Origin: Ferrovibrio terrae
GTDB taxonomy: Bacteria > Pseudomonadota > Alphaproteobacteria > Ferrovibrionales > Ferrovibrionaceae
DNA length: 64,000 nt
Direction: 5' to 3'
Assembly (NCBI RefSeq): GCF_007197755.1
Contig: NZ_CP041636.1
Span: 2,454,001 to 2,518,000, forward strand
Part shown: positions 26,690 to 36,714 of the stretch, in pieces
Layout: each line of letters starts with the position of its first letter
Numbering within the stretch: position 1 is the stretch's first letter
Notes under the pieces: model-generated
Told to the model about the DNA's origin: nothing
The model's input: only the letters and a program-made list of their open reading frames with translations
Database searches by the model: none
Made by a program: the position numbers and the translations under genes

Positions 26690-27472
26690 TCAGGGCTTGC
26701 GGGTTTTCAGCAGATCGACCACATCGTCGAAAACATAGGCCCCGGTGGCGATGACGGAAGGGTGGCGATACTTTTCGCTGCCATAGACCAGCGGCGCGCC
26801 ATCGGCGGTGGTGACCCGACCACCCGCCTCGCGCACCAGCAGGTCGGCCGCCACCACGTCCCAGTCGCTTTTTTCGGTCAGGCTGATGGCGACGTCGAAT
26901 TTGCCGGCCGCCACCAGCGCCATGCGATAGGCAATCGAGTTGCGATAGGCGAAATCCGCCTTGGCCGTGCGGGCGAGCCAGCCATGCCGCTCGAAGGTAC
27001 GGCGCGAGGCGAGGAAGCGTGCTTCCATCAGGCTGGCATGGCCCGAGGCCTGGATCGGCTTGCCATTCAGCAATGCGCCGCCGCCAGCAGTAGCCTCGAA
27101 CAGCTCTTCGCTGGCGGGATTGTAGATCGCCGCGATGACCGGTGCGCCGTCATGCACCAGCGCCACGCAGATGGTGAACTCCGGTTTACCTTCGATGAAG
27201 GCGCGGGTACCGTCGATGGGATCGACGATCCAGCGCGTCATGGTCTGGCCTGCCGCGCCGCTTTCCTCGCTCAGCCAGCCATAGTCCGGCCGCGCGCCGC
27301 AGAGCTTTTCCTTCAGCAGGGCATCGACCGCGAGATCGGCTTCGGAAACCGGGTCGTTCGGCTTCTTGTTCCAGGATTTGACGCCATCGCGGAAGAACGT
27401 CAGCGCGATAGCGCCGGCCTCGCGCGTCGCGGCCAGAGCAAGATCGTGATCCTGACGGAACGAGCCTGCCAT
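26690..27472 (-). CDS. cysQ: 3'(2'),5'-bisphosphate nucleotidase / inositol monophosphatase family (CysQ-like)
   Basis: Mg-dependent sugar/nucleotide phosphatase of 260 residues. Metal-binding signatures are WLSEESGA, WIVDPIDGTRAFIEG and SDWDVVAADLLVREAGG. CysQ hydrolyses PAP from sulfate assimilation; SuhB-type inositol phosphatases share the motifs, and GTRAFIEGKPEF with the short length favours CysQ. It lies 13 bases after the tldE stop. Confidence 0.82.
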   Translation of the reverse strand: MAGSFRQDHDLALAATREAGAIALTFFRDGVKSWNKKPNDPVSEADLAVDALLKEKLCGARPDYGWLSEESGAAGQTMTRWIVDPIDGTRAFIEGKPEFTICVALVHDGAPVIAAIYNPASEELFEATAGGGALLNGKPIQASGHASLMEARFLASRRTFERHGWLARTAKADFAYRNSIAYRMALVAAGKFDVAISLTEKSDWDVVAADLLVREAGGRVTTADGAPLVYGSEKYRHPSVIATGAYVFDDVVDLLKTRKP

Positions 27473-27485
27473 CAGCGCGCGCCTT

Positions 27486-28841
27486 TCATCGGCCTGCGAC
27501 GGTCATGCCGTCGATCCGCACGGTCGGCGCATCGGTGCCGAAACGGATGGTCAGGTCATTGGCCGGTACCAGATTGGCAAACATCTGCTTCAGGTTGCCG
27601 GCAATCGTGATCTCGGCGACCGGCTCGGCAATCTCACCGTTGCGGATCAGGAAACCGGCGGCACCGCGGCTGTAATCGCCGGTCACGCCATTGACGCCCA
27701 TGCCGATCAGGTGGGTGACATACAGGCCTTCCTTGATGTCGGCCATCAGTTCGGTCGGCGTCTGCTTGCCGGGCTCGAGATGCACATTGGTCGGCGCCGG
27801 CGAGGGCGGTGAGGATGTGCCGCGCGAGGCATGGCCAGTGCTCTGCATGCCAAGCTGGCGTGCTGTGGCGCAATCCAGCAGCCAGGTGGTTAGCCGGCCA
27901 TCCTCGATCAGCGCGCGGGTGGGGGCGGCGACGCCCTCCAGATCGAACCAGCGCGAGCGGAAACCGCGCCGGCGCAGCGGATCGTCAATGATGCTGATGC
28001 CCGGCGCGAACACCATTTCGCCCAGCCGGTCCTTCAGGAAGGACGTGCCGCGCGCGACGCCGGCACCGTTGATGGCACCGAGGAAATGACCGATCAGACC
28101 TGACGAGACGCGCGGGTCGAACACGATCGGCATGGCGCCGCTGTCGAGTTTGCGCGGATTGAGCCGTTTCACGGCGCGCTCGCCGGCCTTCTTGCCGACG
28201 CTTTCCGGCGACGGCATGTCGCTCAGATACGTGCGCGCCTCGTAATCGTAATCGGTTTCCATGCCGGTATCCCTGCCGGCAATCGCGGAGACAGAAACAC
28301 TGTGCCAGCCGATCCAGCCCGCGCCGTTGAAACCGGCGGTATTGGCATAGGCCGACATGCTGAAAGCGCGGCCGGCGCTGCCACCCTCGGAATTGGTCAC
28401 GCCCTGCACGGCGGTGGCGGCCGCTTCGGCGACCCTGGCGCGTTCAAGCAATTGCGGCATTTCCAGTTCGACACCGTCGAAGAGATCGAAGTCCTGCGGC
28501 TCCTTGGCCAGCTGTGCCGGGTCGGGCAGGCCGCAGAAGGCATCTTCCGGTGCCACACGTGCCATGCTCACGGCGCGGCCGACCAGTTCATCCAGCGTGG
28601 ATTTGGCGAAGTCGGTGGTCGAGACACAGGCCTGGCGCTTGCCGAGCAGGACACGCAGGCCCAGCTCGCGGCTCTCCGAGCTTTCGACATCCTCGGGCTG
28701 ACCCAGTCGTACGCCGGCGCTGAGCGAGCGCGATTCATGATACAGCGCGTCGGCATTCTCCGCGCCGGCCTTGCGAGCGGTGGCGATCAGGTCAGCGACC
28801 AGGGATTGGGCTTCAGCGGCGCGCTTGGCAGTATCGGACAT
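27486..28841 (-). CDS. pmbA: TldE/PmbA subunit of the TldD-TldE protease
   Basis: Protein of 451 residues, the family's usual length. N-terminal VADLIATARKAGAENADALY and the central VFDPRVSSGLIGHFLGAINGAGVARGTSFLKDRLG with FDLEGVAAPTRALIEDG identify PmbA. It lacks the HExxH that is in TldD. TldD-TldE forms a heterodimeric metalloprotease that degrades unfolded peptides and matures some modified peptides. TldD is encoded separately at 39879-41318. Confidence 0.92.
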   Translation of the reverse strand: MSDTAKRAAEAQSLVADLIATARKAGAENADALYHESRSLSAGVRLGQPEDVESSESRELGLRVLLGKRQACVSTTDFAKSTLDELVGRAVSMARVAPEDAFCGLPDPAQLAKEPQDFDLFDGVELEMPQLLERARVAEAAATAVQGVTNSEGGSAGRAFSMSAYANTAGFNGAGWIGWHSVSVSAIAGRDTGMETDYDYEARTYLSDMPSPESVGKKAGERAVKRLNPRKLDSGAMPIVFDPRVSSGLIGHFLGAINGAGVARGTSFLKDRLGEMVFAPGISIIDDPLRRRGFRSRWFDLEGVAAPTRALIEDGRLTTWLLDCATARQLGMQSTGHASRGTSSPPSPAPTNVHLEPGKQTPTELMADIKEGLYVTHLIGMGVNGVTGDYSRGAAGFLIRNGEIAEPVAEITIAGNLKQMFANLVPANDLTIRFGTDAPTVRIDGMTVAGR

Positions 28842-28874
28842 GGAATAATGGCTCAGTCTGAATATGGGAAACGA

Positions 28875-29195
28875 TCAGGCATCGATCTTATCGTCCATCC
28901 TGTAGGACATATAAGCAACGATCGCGACAAAACAACCGACGATCCAGGCGACTGGCTGCAGCGGTCCGTGCCAGTCCTGCCAATCGCCTGACCCAAGGCC
29001 GGTGACGCCGGCCAGCTTGGCCACAATCTGGGTTGCCAGATCGAGTGTAATGGCGCCGATTCCGACGCCCAGTGCCGCCGAGAAGGCGAGGTTCCAGGCG
29101 CCGCGCAGCAGGCTGGCGGGATGCCACCACGGCAGCAGGTCGCGGTCGGCCGGCTGGGGCTTGCGGAAGAGGGAGAGGGGCTGGCGGAAACGCAT
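28875..29195 (-). CDS. Hypothetical two-span membrane protein
   Basis: Protein of 106 residues with two predicted membrane segments, FSAALGVGIGAITLDLATQIV and PVAWIVGCFVAIVAYMSY, and a polar N-terminus. ATG at 29195 is used; a TTG six codons upstream is in frame. It lies 33 bases upstream of pmbA on the same strand. I do not recognise a family. Confidence 0.6.
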   Translation of the reverse strand: MRFRQPLSLFRKPQPADRDLLPWWHPASLLRGAWNLAFSAALGVGIGAITLDLATQIVAKLAGVTGLGSGDWQDWHGPLQPVAWIVGCFVAIVAYMSYRMDDKIDA

Positions 29196-29260
29196 GGTCC
29201 TAGCAGGCAACAATGTGCCGGAGAGGTCAACTGCCTCTGCCCTTTTTCGTCATGACCGGT

Positions 29261-30712
29261 TCAATGAATGGTTGGCGTGGGCTCGGGCGCGTCGGCCTCG
29301 GCGGTGATGGCGGGTCGGGCCAGGATCCACAGTACCATGCGATCGCGCAGGCCCCGGATCGGTTGCGGCTTCAGCGCCACCATGTCGCGGACCGCCCCGG
29401 CATCGCCGCGGGTTTCATCAGTCAGCTTGTCGATGAAAGCCTGGCTCAGGCAGAGCTGAGCGTTCAGCGCGCGGGTCATCTGTTCCAGCCGGTGCGCCAC
29501 GTTCACGGTTTCACCGATCAGGGCATATTCGATGCGGGTTTCGTCGCCGATATTGCCCAGCGTCAGTGGACCATAGTGGATGCCGACGGCTAGCTGCAGC
29601 GGCACCTGGCGCAGCAGCTTGCGCTGCCGATTGAGAAGATCCATCTCGCGCAGCATGGCGCGCGCCGCCAGCAGTGCAGCCGAGGCATCGCGCGGGCCGG
29701 GTTTGGGCGTGCCGAACGAGGCCATGATGCCGTCGCCGAGATATTTATCCAGCGTGCCGGCATTGTCGGCCACGGCGCGTGACAGGCGCTGGTGCACTTC
29801 GCGCAGGATGCCGATGGTCTGTTCAGGCGTGTGGTCGTCGGCGATCTGGGTGAAACCGACCAGGTCGGCAAACAGCACAGCGGCGTCAAGCTGCTTGACC
29901 TGGCCGAGCGCGTCGTCCATGCGCGAGAGTTCCTCGGCGATATGCGGCGAGAAATGGCGCGACAGGTTGCGCCGTGCGCGTTCGCTTTCGACCTGGCGCG
30001 CCAGCAGGGTGCGCGACCGCGCCACGGCGATGGCAAGGATCAGGCCGATCAGGCCGATCAGGATCAGGCGAGGCGCGAATTCACCGACCCGTACATTCCA
30101 GGGATTGAGGATGTAGTCGATACGCTCCTGCATCGGCACATGCAGGATATTGTCCATCCGGCTGCCGAAAGTGACGTCGGGCTGCATCACGATATACATC
30201 GTGCCGATGCTCCAGCAGATGATGGCCGCCAGCGTGGTGTTCAGCACGGTGCGTGCCGACTGGCCGAGCGCCGACAGCACGATGAAGAGTGCGACATAGA
30301 GGATGGTGTCGAAACCGAGCCGCATCGGCGGCGGCAGCTGGTTCGGGTCGAAGGGATTCGGCAGCACGATCACCGCGGTGAGCAGCGCCATGTCGATGAA
30401 CGGGAATACGGCATGCATCCAGGGCCGGTCGAGCTCGGGCTTGCGCAGCAGTAGCTGCAAATAGGCCGAGAAGGCCAGGGCGCCGAGATAGGCATAATAA
30501 TTTGCCGCCAGCGGCCAGCCCATCTCGATGCTCAGGATGGTGGCGACGATGATGAAGACGGCATAGCGCAGGCCGATGGTCAGCCGCAGCGCCTCATATT
30601 CCTCATGCCGGAAAGCTTCAGTCAGGCGCTCATTCTCGGCGGAGGCCTTGTTGCCGCCACCGCAAACCTGATCACACAGGCTTTGCCATAACCCGTTTCG
30701 CCGGAGCCCCAT
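29261..30712 (-). CDS. Membrane-anchored class III adenylate/guanylate cyclase
   Basis: Protein of 483 residues. The N-terminal half has six or seven hydrophobic segments (from about residue 45 to 270), then a short linker and a class III cyclase domain. The two metal-binding aspartates are in VLFADLVGFT and KYLGDGIMASF; Lys precedes the second, and IGETVNVAHRLE follows with the transition-state Asn and Arg. The residue at the position that often decides ATP versus GTP is Ala (YALIGETVN), so nucleotide choice is uncertain. Likely makes cAMP in response to a membrane signal. Confidence 0.85.
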   Translation of the reverse strand: MGLRRNGLWQSLCDQVCGGGNKASAENERLTEAFRHEEYEALRLTIGLRYAVFIIVATILSIEMGWPLAANYYAYLGALAFSAYLQLLLRKPELDRPWMHAVFPFIDMALLTAVIVLPNPFDPNQLPPPMRLGFDTILYVALFIVLSALGQSARTVLNTTLAAIICWSIGTMYIVMQPDVTFGSRMDNILHVPMQERIDYILNPWNVRVGEFAPRLILIGLIGLILAIAVARSRTLLARQVESERARRNLSRHFSPHIAEELSRMDDALGQVKQLDAAVLFADLVGFTQIADDHTPEQTIGILREVHQRLSRAVADNAGTLDKYLGDGIMASFGTPKPGPRDASAALLAARAMLREMDLLNRQRKLLRQVPLQLAVGIHYGPLTLGNIGDETRIEYALIGETVNVAHRLEQMTRALNAQLCLSQAFIDKLTDETRGDAGAVRDMVALKPQPIRGLRDRMVLWILARPAITAEADAPEPTPTIH

Positions 30713-30830
30713 GGGCTGCGTGCCTCATCCTGTCCCTGTTGGTCGATTGTCGCCAGACCGGGCCTCCGCCGTCAATCGGCGGCCATGTGACATTGGTCAT
30801 AGATGGAGGTGGTTGGGCGGGCGGGTCGGT

Positions 30831-32348
30831 CTATTTCCAGATCGGCTTGCCGCTGCCCGGCAGGCCGAGCCGGGGCCATTTCTCGGTCACGGTGCGGATC
30901 ACGTCCTCGTCCATGCGGATTTTCTCGCCCCACTCCCTTTTCGTTTCCGGCGGCCATTTGTTGGTGGCATCGAGGCCGATCTTGCTGCCCAGGCCGGATT
31001 CCGGCGAGGCGAAATCGAGATAGTCGATCGGCGTGTGTTCGACGAAGGTGATGTCGCGCGCCGGGTCCATGCGGGTCGACATGGCCCAGATCACGTCCTT
31101 CCAGTCGCGCGCATTGATGTCGTCGTCCACCACGATGATCCACTTGGTGTACATGAATTGCCGCAGGTAAGACCACACGCCCATCATCACGCGTTTGGCA
31201 TGGCCGGGATAAGCCTTCTTCATGCTGACCACGGCGACACGATACGAACAGCCTTCCGGCGGCAGCCAGAAGTCGACGATCTCGGGGAACTGTTGGCGGA
31301 TCAGCGGCACGAACACATCGTTCAGCGCCTCGCCCAGCACGCTGGGCTCATCCGGCGGACGGCCGGTGAAGGTGCTGAGATAAATCGGATTGCGCCGCAT
31401 GGTGATGGCGCTGACGGTGAAGACCGGGAACTGCTCGACCGAATTGTAGTAGCCGGTATGGTCGCCATAGGGGCCTTCGTCGCGGTAATCCTCCAGCGAC
31501 ACATGGCCTTCCAGCACGATTTCGGCCTCGGCCGGCACCTTGAGTGGAATGGTTTTGCAATCGACCAGTTCGACTTTCTTCCCACGAAGGAGTCCGGCGA
31601 ACTGGTATTCCGACAATGTGTCCGGCACCGGCGTCACGGCCGCGAGAATGGTACCCGGATCGGCGCCGATCACCACAGCGGCCGGGAAAGGCTCGCGATT
31701 GCCGGCCTGCTTCCAGCGCTGATGCTGCTGCGCGCCGCCGCGATGCTTCAGCCAGCGCATCAGGGTCTGCGTCCTGTTCAGCACCTGCATGCGGTAGATG
31801 CCGAGATTGAAGCGATCGGTCTTGTCGGCCCTGTTCGGGCCCTGCGTCACCACCAGCGGCCAGGTGATCAGCGGCGATGGTTCGCCCGGCCAGCAGGTCT
31901 GGATCGGCAGCCGGCTCAGGTCGATGTCGTCGCCCTGCAGCACGATCTCATGCACCGGCGCGCCGCTGCCCACCGTTTTCGGCGTCATCGCCATCACGGT
32001 CTTGACCAGCGGCAGCAGGCCGAGTGCTTCCCTGAAACCGCCGGGCGGTTCGGGCTGGCGCAGGAAGGCCAGCGTCTCGCCGACATCCTTCAGTTCTTCC
32101 GGCTTGCGATCCATGCCGAGCGCCACGCGGTCGACCGTGCCGAACAGGTTCACCAGCACCGGAATGTCGCTCGGGCTGCCATCGGCGCGGACCGGCTTCT
32201 CGAACAGCACCGCCGGACCGCCTTCGGCGAGCAGGCGGGTCTGGATCTCGGTCATTTCCAGCACGGTGGAGACCGGCTCTTTGACGCGCACCAGCCGGCC
32301 GCTCTGCTCCAGCAGGGCCATGAAATCGCGCAATGAGGCGTAAGGCAT
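30831..32348 (-). CDS. ubiD: UbiD family decarboxylase
   Basis: Prenylated-FMN-dependent decarboxylase of 505 residues, close to UbiD length (about 490), acting on octaprenyl-4-hydroxybenzoate in ubiquinone synthesis. [20 protein letters not shown] is the cofactor/metal region and [14 protein letters not shown] holds catalytic glutamates. The ATG shares one base with the stop of the upstream transporter gene (TGATG). ubiA lies 2.5 kb away, which supports the ubiquinone role; aromatic acid decarboxylation is a less likely alternative. Confidence 0.88.
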   Translation of the reverse strand: MPYASLRDFMALLEQSGRLVRVKEPVSTVLEMTEIQTRLLAEGGPAVLFEKPVRADGSPSDIPVLVNLFGTVDRVALGMDRKPEELKDVGETLAFLRQPEPPGGFREALGLLPLVKTVMAMTPKTVGSGAPVHEIVLQGDDIDLSRLPIQTCWPGEPSPLITWPLVVTQGPNRADKTDRFNLGIYRMQVLNRTQTLMRWLKHRGGAQQHQRWKQAGNREPFPAAVVIGADPGTILAAVTPVPDTLSEYQFAGLLRGKKVELVDCKTIPLKVPAEAEIVLEGHVSLEDYRDEGPYGDHTGYYNSVEQFPVFTVSAITMRRNPIYLSTFTGRPPDEPSVLGEALNDVFVPLIRQQFPEIVDFWLPPEGCSYRVAVVSMKKAYPGHAKRVMMGVWSYLRQFMYTKWIIVVDDDINARDWKDVIWAMSTRMDPARDITFVEHTPIDYLDFASPESGLGSKIGLDATNKWPPETKREWGEKIRMDEDVIRTVTEKWPRLGLPGSGKPIWK

Positions 32349-33265
32349 CAGGTCCGGTCCGGTTTATGCGTGGCGAAATAGAGGCCCGGCAGCACCAGCG
32401 CCGCGCCGAGCCAATGGTAGATTGCAAATGCCTCGCCGAGAAGCAGCCAGGCCATCAGGGCGGTGTAAACCGGCGCCAGATACAGCATCAGGCCGGTGCG
32501 GTTCGGGCCCAGATGCTTGGTCATGTAGCCAAAGGTGGCATAGGCGCCGACGCCCGGCACCAGGATCAGGGTGGCGACGGCGGCGATGGTGCGCGCATCA
32601 AACGCCGGCGGCCCGATCACGGCGAGTTCATAAGCCTGGACCGGCAGCATGACCACGACGCCGGCAAAGGCGATGGCCGACAGCCGGGCGGTGACGCTCA
32701 GACTGCTGCGCCAGTGCTTCAGCAGCACGCTGTACAGCGCCCATGAAATCGCGGCGCCGAGAATGATCAGATCGCCCGGTGTGAATGTCAGATGCAGAAT
32801 GGTGGTCAGGTCACCGCGCAGGATGATGGCCAGCACCCCGGCGAGCGCCAATGCGGTGCCCAGCCCCTGGCGGAAGGAAAAACTTTCGGCAAACAGCAGG
32901 CGGCTGAGCAGGATGATCATCACCGGCGAGGTGGCATAGATCAGCCCGATATTGGTGGCTGTGGTCGTGACGGCGCCGTAATAGACCGCCGCGCCGCAGA
33001 TGCCCATGCCGAGGAAGCCGAGCACCACCAGATGCCGCCATTCCCGACGCAGGGCGGCACGGCTGCGCCACAACTCGCGGCCGCAGAAAGGCAGCAGCAC
33101 CAGCACCACGCCAAGCCAGCGCAGTTCGGCCAGTGCCACCGGCGGGATCAGGCCGGCCGTGGCCCGTGCCATCACCATGTTGGTGGTGAACATAGCGGGG
33201 GTGACGAACAGCAGGATCTGGGCGATGCGCAGGTCGCGTGGCGATGACGAAGCTTGGGAGTCCAT
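32348..33265 (-). CDS. DMT superfamily transporter (EamA domains)
   Basis: Inner-membrane protein of 305 residues with ten predicted helices in two EamA repeats; the first repeat begins at [21 protein letters not shown] and the second at [20 protein letters not shown], and the segment [23 protein letters not shown] is typical. Substrate, probably a metabolite or drug exported by proton exchange, cannot be read. Overlaps ubiD by one base. Confidence 0.88.
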   Translation of the reverse strand: MDSQASSSPRDLRIAQILLFVTPAMFTTNMVMARATAGLIPPVALAELRWLGVVLVLLPFCGRELWRSRAALRREWRHLVVLGFLGMGICGAAVYYGAVTTTATNIGLIYATSPVMIILLSRLLFAESFSFRQGLGTALALAGVLAIILRGDLTTILHLTFTPGDLIILGAAISWALYSVLLKHWRSSLSVTARLSAIAFAGVVVMLPVQAYELAVIGPPAFDARTIAAVATLILVPGVGAYATFGYMTKHLGPNRTGLMLYLAPVYTALMAWLLLGEAFAIYHWLGAALVLPGLYFATHKPDRT

Positions 33266-33340
33266 GGCGGGGAGATTACGGGGCAGGGAATGCCCTTACC
33301 AGAGCTTGACCCGCCCAGCCTCTGCGCCTAAGCCCATGGC

Positions 33341-34081
33341 ATGCGCTGTTTTCCTGACCAGTTTGCCGATCTGCTGACAACCCGGGGTGAAGCCCTGCTG
33401 GCGGGCCGCCATACGCAGGCGGGCGCACTGGCCAATCCACGCACTCGGTTCCTGGCGCTGGATGGCCTGGTCGATCCGAAACAGGCGCGCGCGGTTGCCA
33501 TGCTGCTGGAAAAGTACCTGCTGCCGTATTTGCGCGAGATGGCGCAGCCGATCCCGCCCGAGACGATCTGGGAGCAGACACAGAATTATGCCGAGCAGCT
33601 GCCCAAGACGATGCGGCAGCAGACCGCCCACCTCGACAATCCGCGTTCGGCTGCTTTCAAGGTGGCGCAGGAGATCGGGCTGGTCGCATGCCTGCGGTCA
33701 GACAGCTATCGCGCCTTTGCCGCAGCCCTCGCCGGGCGGACGCTGAAGAAGAAATACGGCCTGCAGGCGATTGCTTATGGCGCGGGTGACTATGCCGGGC
33801 CACATACCGATCATCACCCTGAAGAACCTGCTGCCGCGCGCGGCTATCTGGACATGCATCTCAGCTTTGCGACGACAGCCGTGCGCGACCAGTATCTGGT
33901 CTATGCGAAGACCGGCCATTTCACCGAGATGGTGGAAGTGACGCAGAAGCCCGGGCTGGTGACGGCCTACCGGCTGCCGTTCTGGCACTATACGACGCCG
34001 CTGCGGGCGAAGCCGAAACAGGACGCGAAAGCCCGCCGCTGGGTGCTGCTCGGTACGTTCCTGTTTGACGACCAGGCTTAA
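33341..34081 (+). CDS. Hypothetical protein, possible 2-oxoglutarate/Fe(II) oxygenase fold
   Basis: Protein of 246 residues that I do not recognise by name. The C-terminal half contains YGAGDYAGPHTDHHPE, a possible HxD iron pair, and later RLPFWHYTTPLRAK with a His followed by an Arg region, then WVLLGTFLF. This spacing resembles the double-stranded beta-helix of prolyl-hydroxylase-like enzymes. The N-terminal half is helical. No signal peptide. Convergent with the cysteine-cluster protein gene with no intergenic base. The fold is an inference from motifs only. Confidence 0.6.
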   Translation: MRCFPDQFADLLTTRGEALLAGRHTQAGALANPRTRFLALDGLVDPKQARAVAMLLEKYLLPYLREMAQPIPPETIWEQTQNYAEQLPKTMRQQTAHLDNPRSAAFKVAQEIGLVACLRSDSYRAFAAALAGRTLKKKYGLQAIAYGAGDYAGPHTDHHPEEPAAARGYLDMHLSFATTAVRDQYLVYAKTGHFTEMVEVTQKPGLVTAYRLPFWHYTTPLRAKPKQDAKARRWVLLGTFLFDDQA

Positions 34082-34834
34082 TTACGACGCGAGATAGCCG
34101 CCCTTGGGGACCGGGCCCAGCGTGCCGCCAGCTTCCTTCACGGCCTTGATATAGGCCGCTTCCGACTTGTAGGGGCCGAATTTCTTGAAGTCATCGGGCG
34201 TGCAGGGCGTCAGCGTGCCGTCATTGCCCGGCTTGATTTTGAAATAGCCGCCATCGCGATGGATGATAGGGATGATCTTGCCCTGGCGGGTGAAGACGCG
34301 GCGCATGGTGGCCGAATGACTCTTCATCGTGTCGTATTCGTCAGGGTCGAGCTTGAAGATGCGCTCAAACGCCGCGACCATCTCGTCGACGAATTTGCGC
34401 TCGACCACCTGCATGTTGGAGATGATCCAGCAGCGGTCCTCGAAATCCCAGTAGTAGGTCAGGCCGATGAAATTGCCCTTCTTGTCCAGATACGGATAGA
34501 AGGGGAAGGAGCGGCAGGCGATGGTGCGGTTGTCGCGCTCGCAGAAGGCCGCGCCCTTGCATTCGATGGCGCAGGCATTGGAATTGAGCTCATCGACGAT
34601 CCGGCGCGAGACCGCGTCGTTCGGCTTGTACTTGAACCAGAGGTCGGTGCGGCCCTTCAGCAGTTCGAACTCCGCCTTGTCCACCACCGGGATGGCATTC
34701 TCGGTGGTGCAGCAGACCGGCTGGCCGTTGTTGAGGGGCGCGCATTTGCGGCCACAATCCACGAAAGCCAGATTGGCGTTGTACTGCTTGTACAGGCTGG
34801 CGAAGTCTTTGGCGCTGATTCGGGGCTTTTTCAT
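34082..34834 (-). CDS. YkgJ family cysteine cluster protein
   Basis: Protein of 250 residues with the metal-chelating cysteine pattern of the YkgJ/zinc-iron-chelating group: CGRKCAP, VCCTTE, ACAIECKGAAFCERD and IACRSFPFYP. The conserved RSFPFYPYLD and YYWDFEDRCW segments fit that family. Function in the family is not established. ATG at 34834 is preferred over an in-frame TTG at 34870, since neither has a clear ribosome site and the ATG product begins with the conserved region. Confidence 0.82.
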   Translation of the reverse strand: MKKPRISAKDFASLYKQYNANLAFVDCGRKCAPLNNGQPVCCTTENAIPVVDKAEFELLKGRTDLWFKYKPNDAVSRRIVDELNSNACAIECKGAAFCERDNRTIACRSFPFYPYLDKKGNFIGLTYYWDFEDRCWIISNMQVVERKFVDEMVAAFERIFKLDPDEYDTMKSHSATMRRVFTRQGKIIPIIHRDGGYFKIKPGNDGTLTPCTPDDFKKFGPYKSEAAYIKAVKEAGGTLGPVPKGGYLAS

Positions 34835-34898
34835 GCGCGCGAAGATACGCGGCGCCCCAGTTTTCGCCAAGCGATAATGGTCTTTGCCATGTCGAAAG

Positions 34899-35825
34899 CT
34901 AGCCCAATAAGAAGGCAGCGAAGAGGATCAGGCCCGTATCGCGATTTGCCCGGAATTTCGTCAGGCAGTCGGCGCTGTCGTCCAGTCGCAGTGTCAGCAC
35001 CTGCCAGAGGAAATGTGCGGCTGCCAGGCCAAGACCGACCCAATAGGGCCAGCCGAGCCCGGCCAGCCAGCCGACCAGGGCAAGCCCGATCAGGGTGAGG
35101 TCGTAAAAGCCGGCAATCCACAGTCGCGCATGGCTGCCAAACAGCCGGGCGGTGGATTTCACCCCGATCAGGGCGTCATCTTCCTTATCCTGCAGGGCAT
35201 AGATGGTGTCGTAGCCCAGCGTCCAGATGATGCCGGAGACATAGAGAATCAGCGTGATCCAGTCGAGCCGGCCGCTGACGGCGGCATAGCCCAGCACGGC
35301 GCCCCAGTTGAAGGCCAGCCCGAGGAAGAACTGCGGCCACCAGGTATAGCGCTTCATGAAGGGATAGATGGCAACCAGCCCCAGCGAGGCGACGCCCAGC
35401 CAGATCGCCAGCGCGTTCATCTGGATCAGGATGGCAAAGCCGACCAGTGCCTGCATCACCAGCCAGATCCAGGCCTGCGTCACACTCACCTGGCCCGAGG
35501 GGATCGGGCGCAGCCTGGTGCGTTCGACCTGGCCGTCGAAATCGCGATCGACAATGTCGTTGAAGGTGCAGCCGGCACCGCGCATCACCAGGGCGCCGAT
35601 GCCGAACAGGACGATGAGCCAGACATCCAGTTCGGCTTCCAGCGGGCGAGCCAATGCGATGGCCCACCAGCCGGGCAGCAGCAGCAGCCAGGTGCCGATC
35701 GGGCGGTCCAGCCGGGACAGCCGGGCATAGGGTCGCCAGCCGGCCGGCAGCCAGCGTTCGACCCAGTGATTGGCCACTGCGTCGGCGGGAGCCTGATCCG
35801 TGACATCATCCCCGGGCTTTGTCAT
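34899..35825 (-). CDS. ubiA: 4-hydroxybenzoate octaprenyltransferase
   Basis: Integral-membrane prenyltransferase of 308 residues that joins the polyprenyl chain to 4-hydroxybenzoate in ubiquinone synthesis. The first Asp-rich motif is FNDIVDRDFDGQVERT and the second is YALQDKEDDALIGVKST; about eight hydrophobic helices are present. ATG at 35825 is chosen; the frame extends 12 codons upstream into the divergent promoter region. Divergent from rsmE, 41 bases away. Confidence 0.93.
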   Translation of the reverse strand: MTKPGDDVTDQAPADAVANHWVERWLPAGWRPYARLSRLDRPIGTWLLLLPGWWAIALARPLEAELDVWLIVLFGIGALVMRGAGCTFNDIVDRDFDGQVERTRLRPIPSGQVSVTQAWIWLVMQALVGFAILIQMNALAIWLGVASLGLVAIYPFMKRYTWWPQFFLGLAFNWGAVLGYAAVSGRLDWITLILYVSGIIWTLGYDTIYALQDKEDDALIGVKSTARLFGSHARLWIAGFYDLTLIGLALVGWLAGLGWPYWVGLGLAAAHFLWQVLTLRLDDSADCLTKFRANRDTGLILFAAFLLG

Positions 35826-35866
35826 AACGCTTCGTGTAATAGGTCCTCTGTCCCAGCACAACCGGA

Positions 35867-36592
35867 ATGGCCGAGTCTGTCAAAGCCCGCCTCCATGTGA
35901 CCGACGCGTTGAGCGCGGGCGGCTCCGTCATGTTGCCCGACGATCAGGCGCATTACCTGCGGCATGTGCTGCGTCTGCAGCCTGGCGAGGCCGTGGCACT
36001 GTTCAACGGCCGCGATGGCGAATTCCGTGCCGTCATCGCCGAGGCCGGCAAGAAAGGCGTGCGGCTCGATCTCGCGGCGCAACTGCGCCCGCAGCCGGCC
36101 TCCACTGCGGATGTCTGGCTCTGCTTCGCACCGATCAAGCAGGGCCGCATCGAGATGATTGTTGAAAAAGCCACCGAGCTTGACGCCGGCCGCCTGTTGC
36201 CCGTGATCACGCGGCGCACGCAGATGCAGAAGGTCAATGCCGAGCGGCTGGCGGCGCATGCCCGCGAAGCCGCCGAGCAATGCGAGCGGCTGGACGTGCC
36301 CGAGGTGGCGCCGGCAGTCACGCTGGAGAAACTGCTGCAGGACTGGCCGCAGGACCGCCAGCTGTTTCTCTGCGCCGAACGCAGCGACGCGCCATCACTG
36401 CTGGCCGCGGCGAAAGGCAGGGGGCCATGCGCCTTGCTGGTCGGCCCCGAAGGCGGTTTCGCGCCGGAGGAACTGGATCGTCTTGCGGCCCTGTCGCAGG
36501 TGGTGACGGTATCGCTCGGGCCGCGTATCCTGCGGGCGGAAACGGCGGCGATTGCCGCCTTGGCCATTTTACAATCCGTTCGGCAGAATTAG
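35867..36592 (+). CDS. rsmE: 16S rRNA (uracil-1498-N3)-methyltransferase
   Basis: SPOUT-class methyltransferase of 241 residues. N-terminal PUA-like domain (ARLHVTDALSAGG, HYLRHVLRLQPGE) and C-terminal trefoil knot with LLVGPEGGFAPEEL and VSLGPRILRAETAAIAAL, which bind S-adenosylmethionine. It is often found next to gshA in alphaproteobacteria, as here. Confidence 0.95.
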   Translation: MAESVKARLHVTDALSAGGSVMLPDDQAHYLRHVLRLQPGEAVALFNGRDGEFRAVIAEAGKKGVRLDLAAQLRPQPASTADVWLCFAPIKQGRIEMIVEKATELDAGRLLPVITRRTQMQKVNAERLAAHAREAAEQCERLDVPEVAPAVTLEKLLQDWPQDRQLFLCAERSDAPSLLAAAKGRGPCALLVGPEGGFAPEELDRLAALSQVVTVSLGPRILRAETAAIAALAILQSVRQN

Positions 36593-36714
36593 CGTCATCG
36601 AACGGCAGCCTTACGGGGCTGGACAACAGAGCTTGGCTGCCCCATATGCGGAACGGCCGTTCGGCCCGCACCAGCAGTCCAGCGTAAACGATAATAATAA
36701 GCACTGAGGTTTTC

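Noticed and set aside
30037-30070. Short tandem repeat of GATCAGGCC-like units
   Set aside because: It lies inside the nucleotide cyclase gene and is explained by repeated Leu-Ile-Gly codons of a membrane helix.
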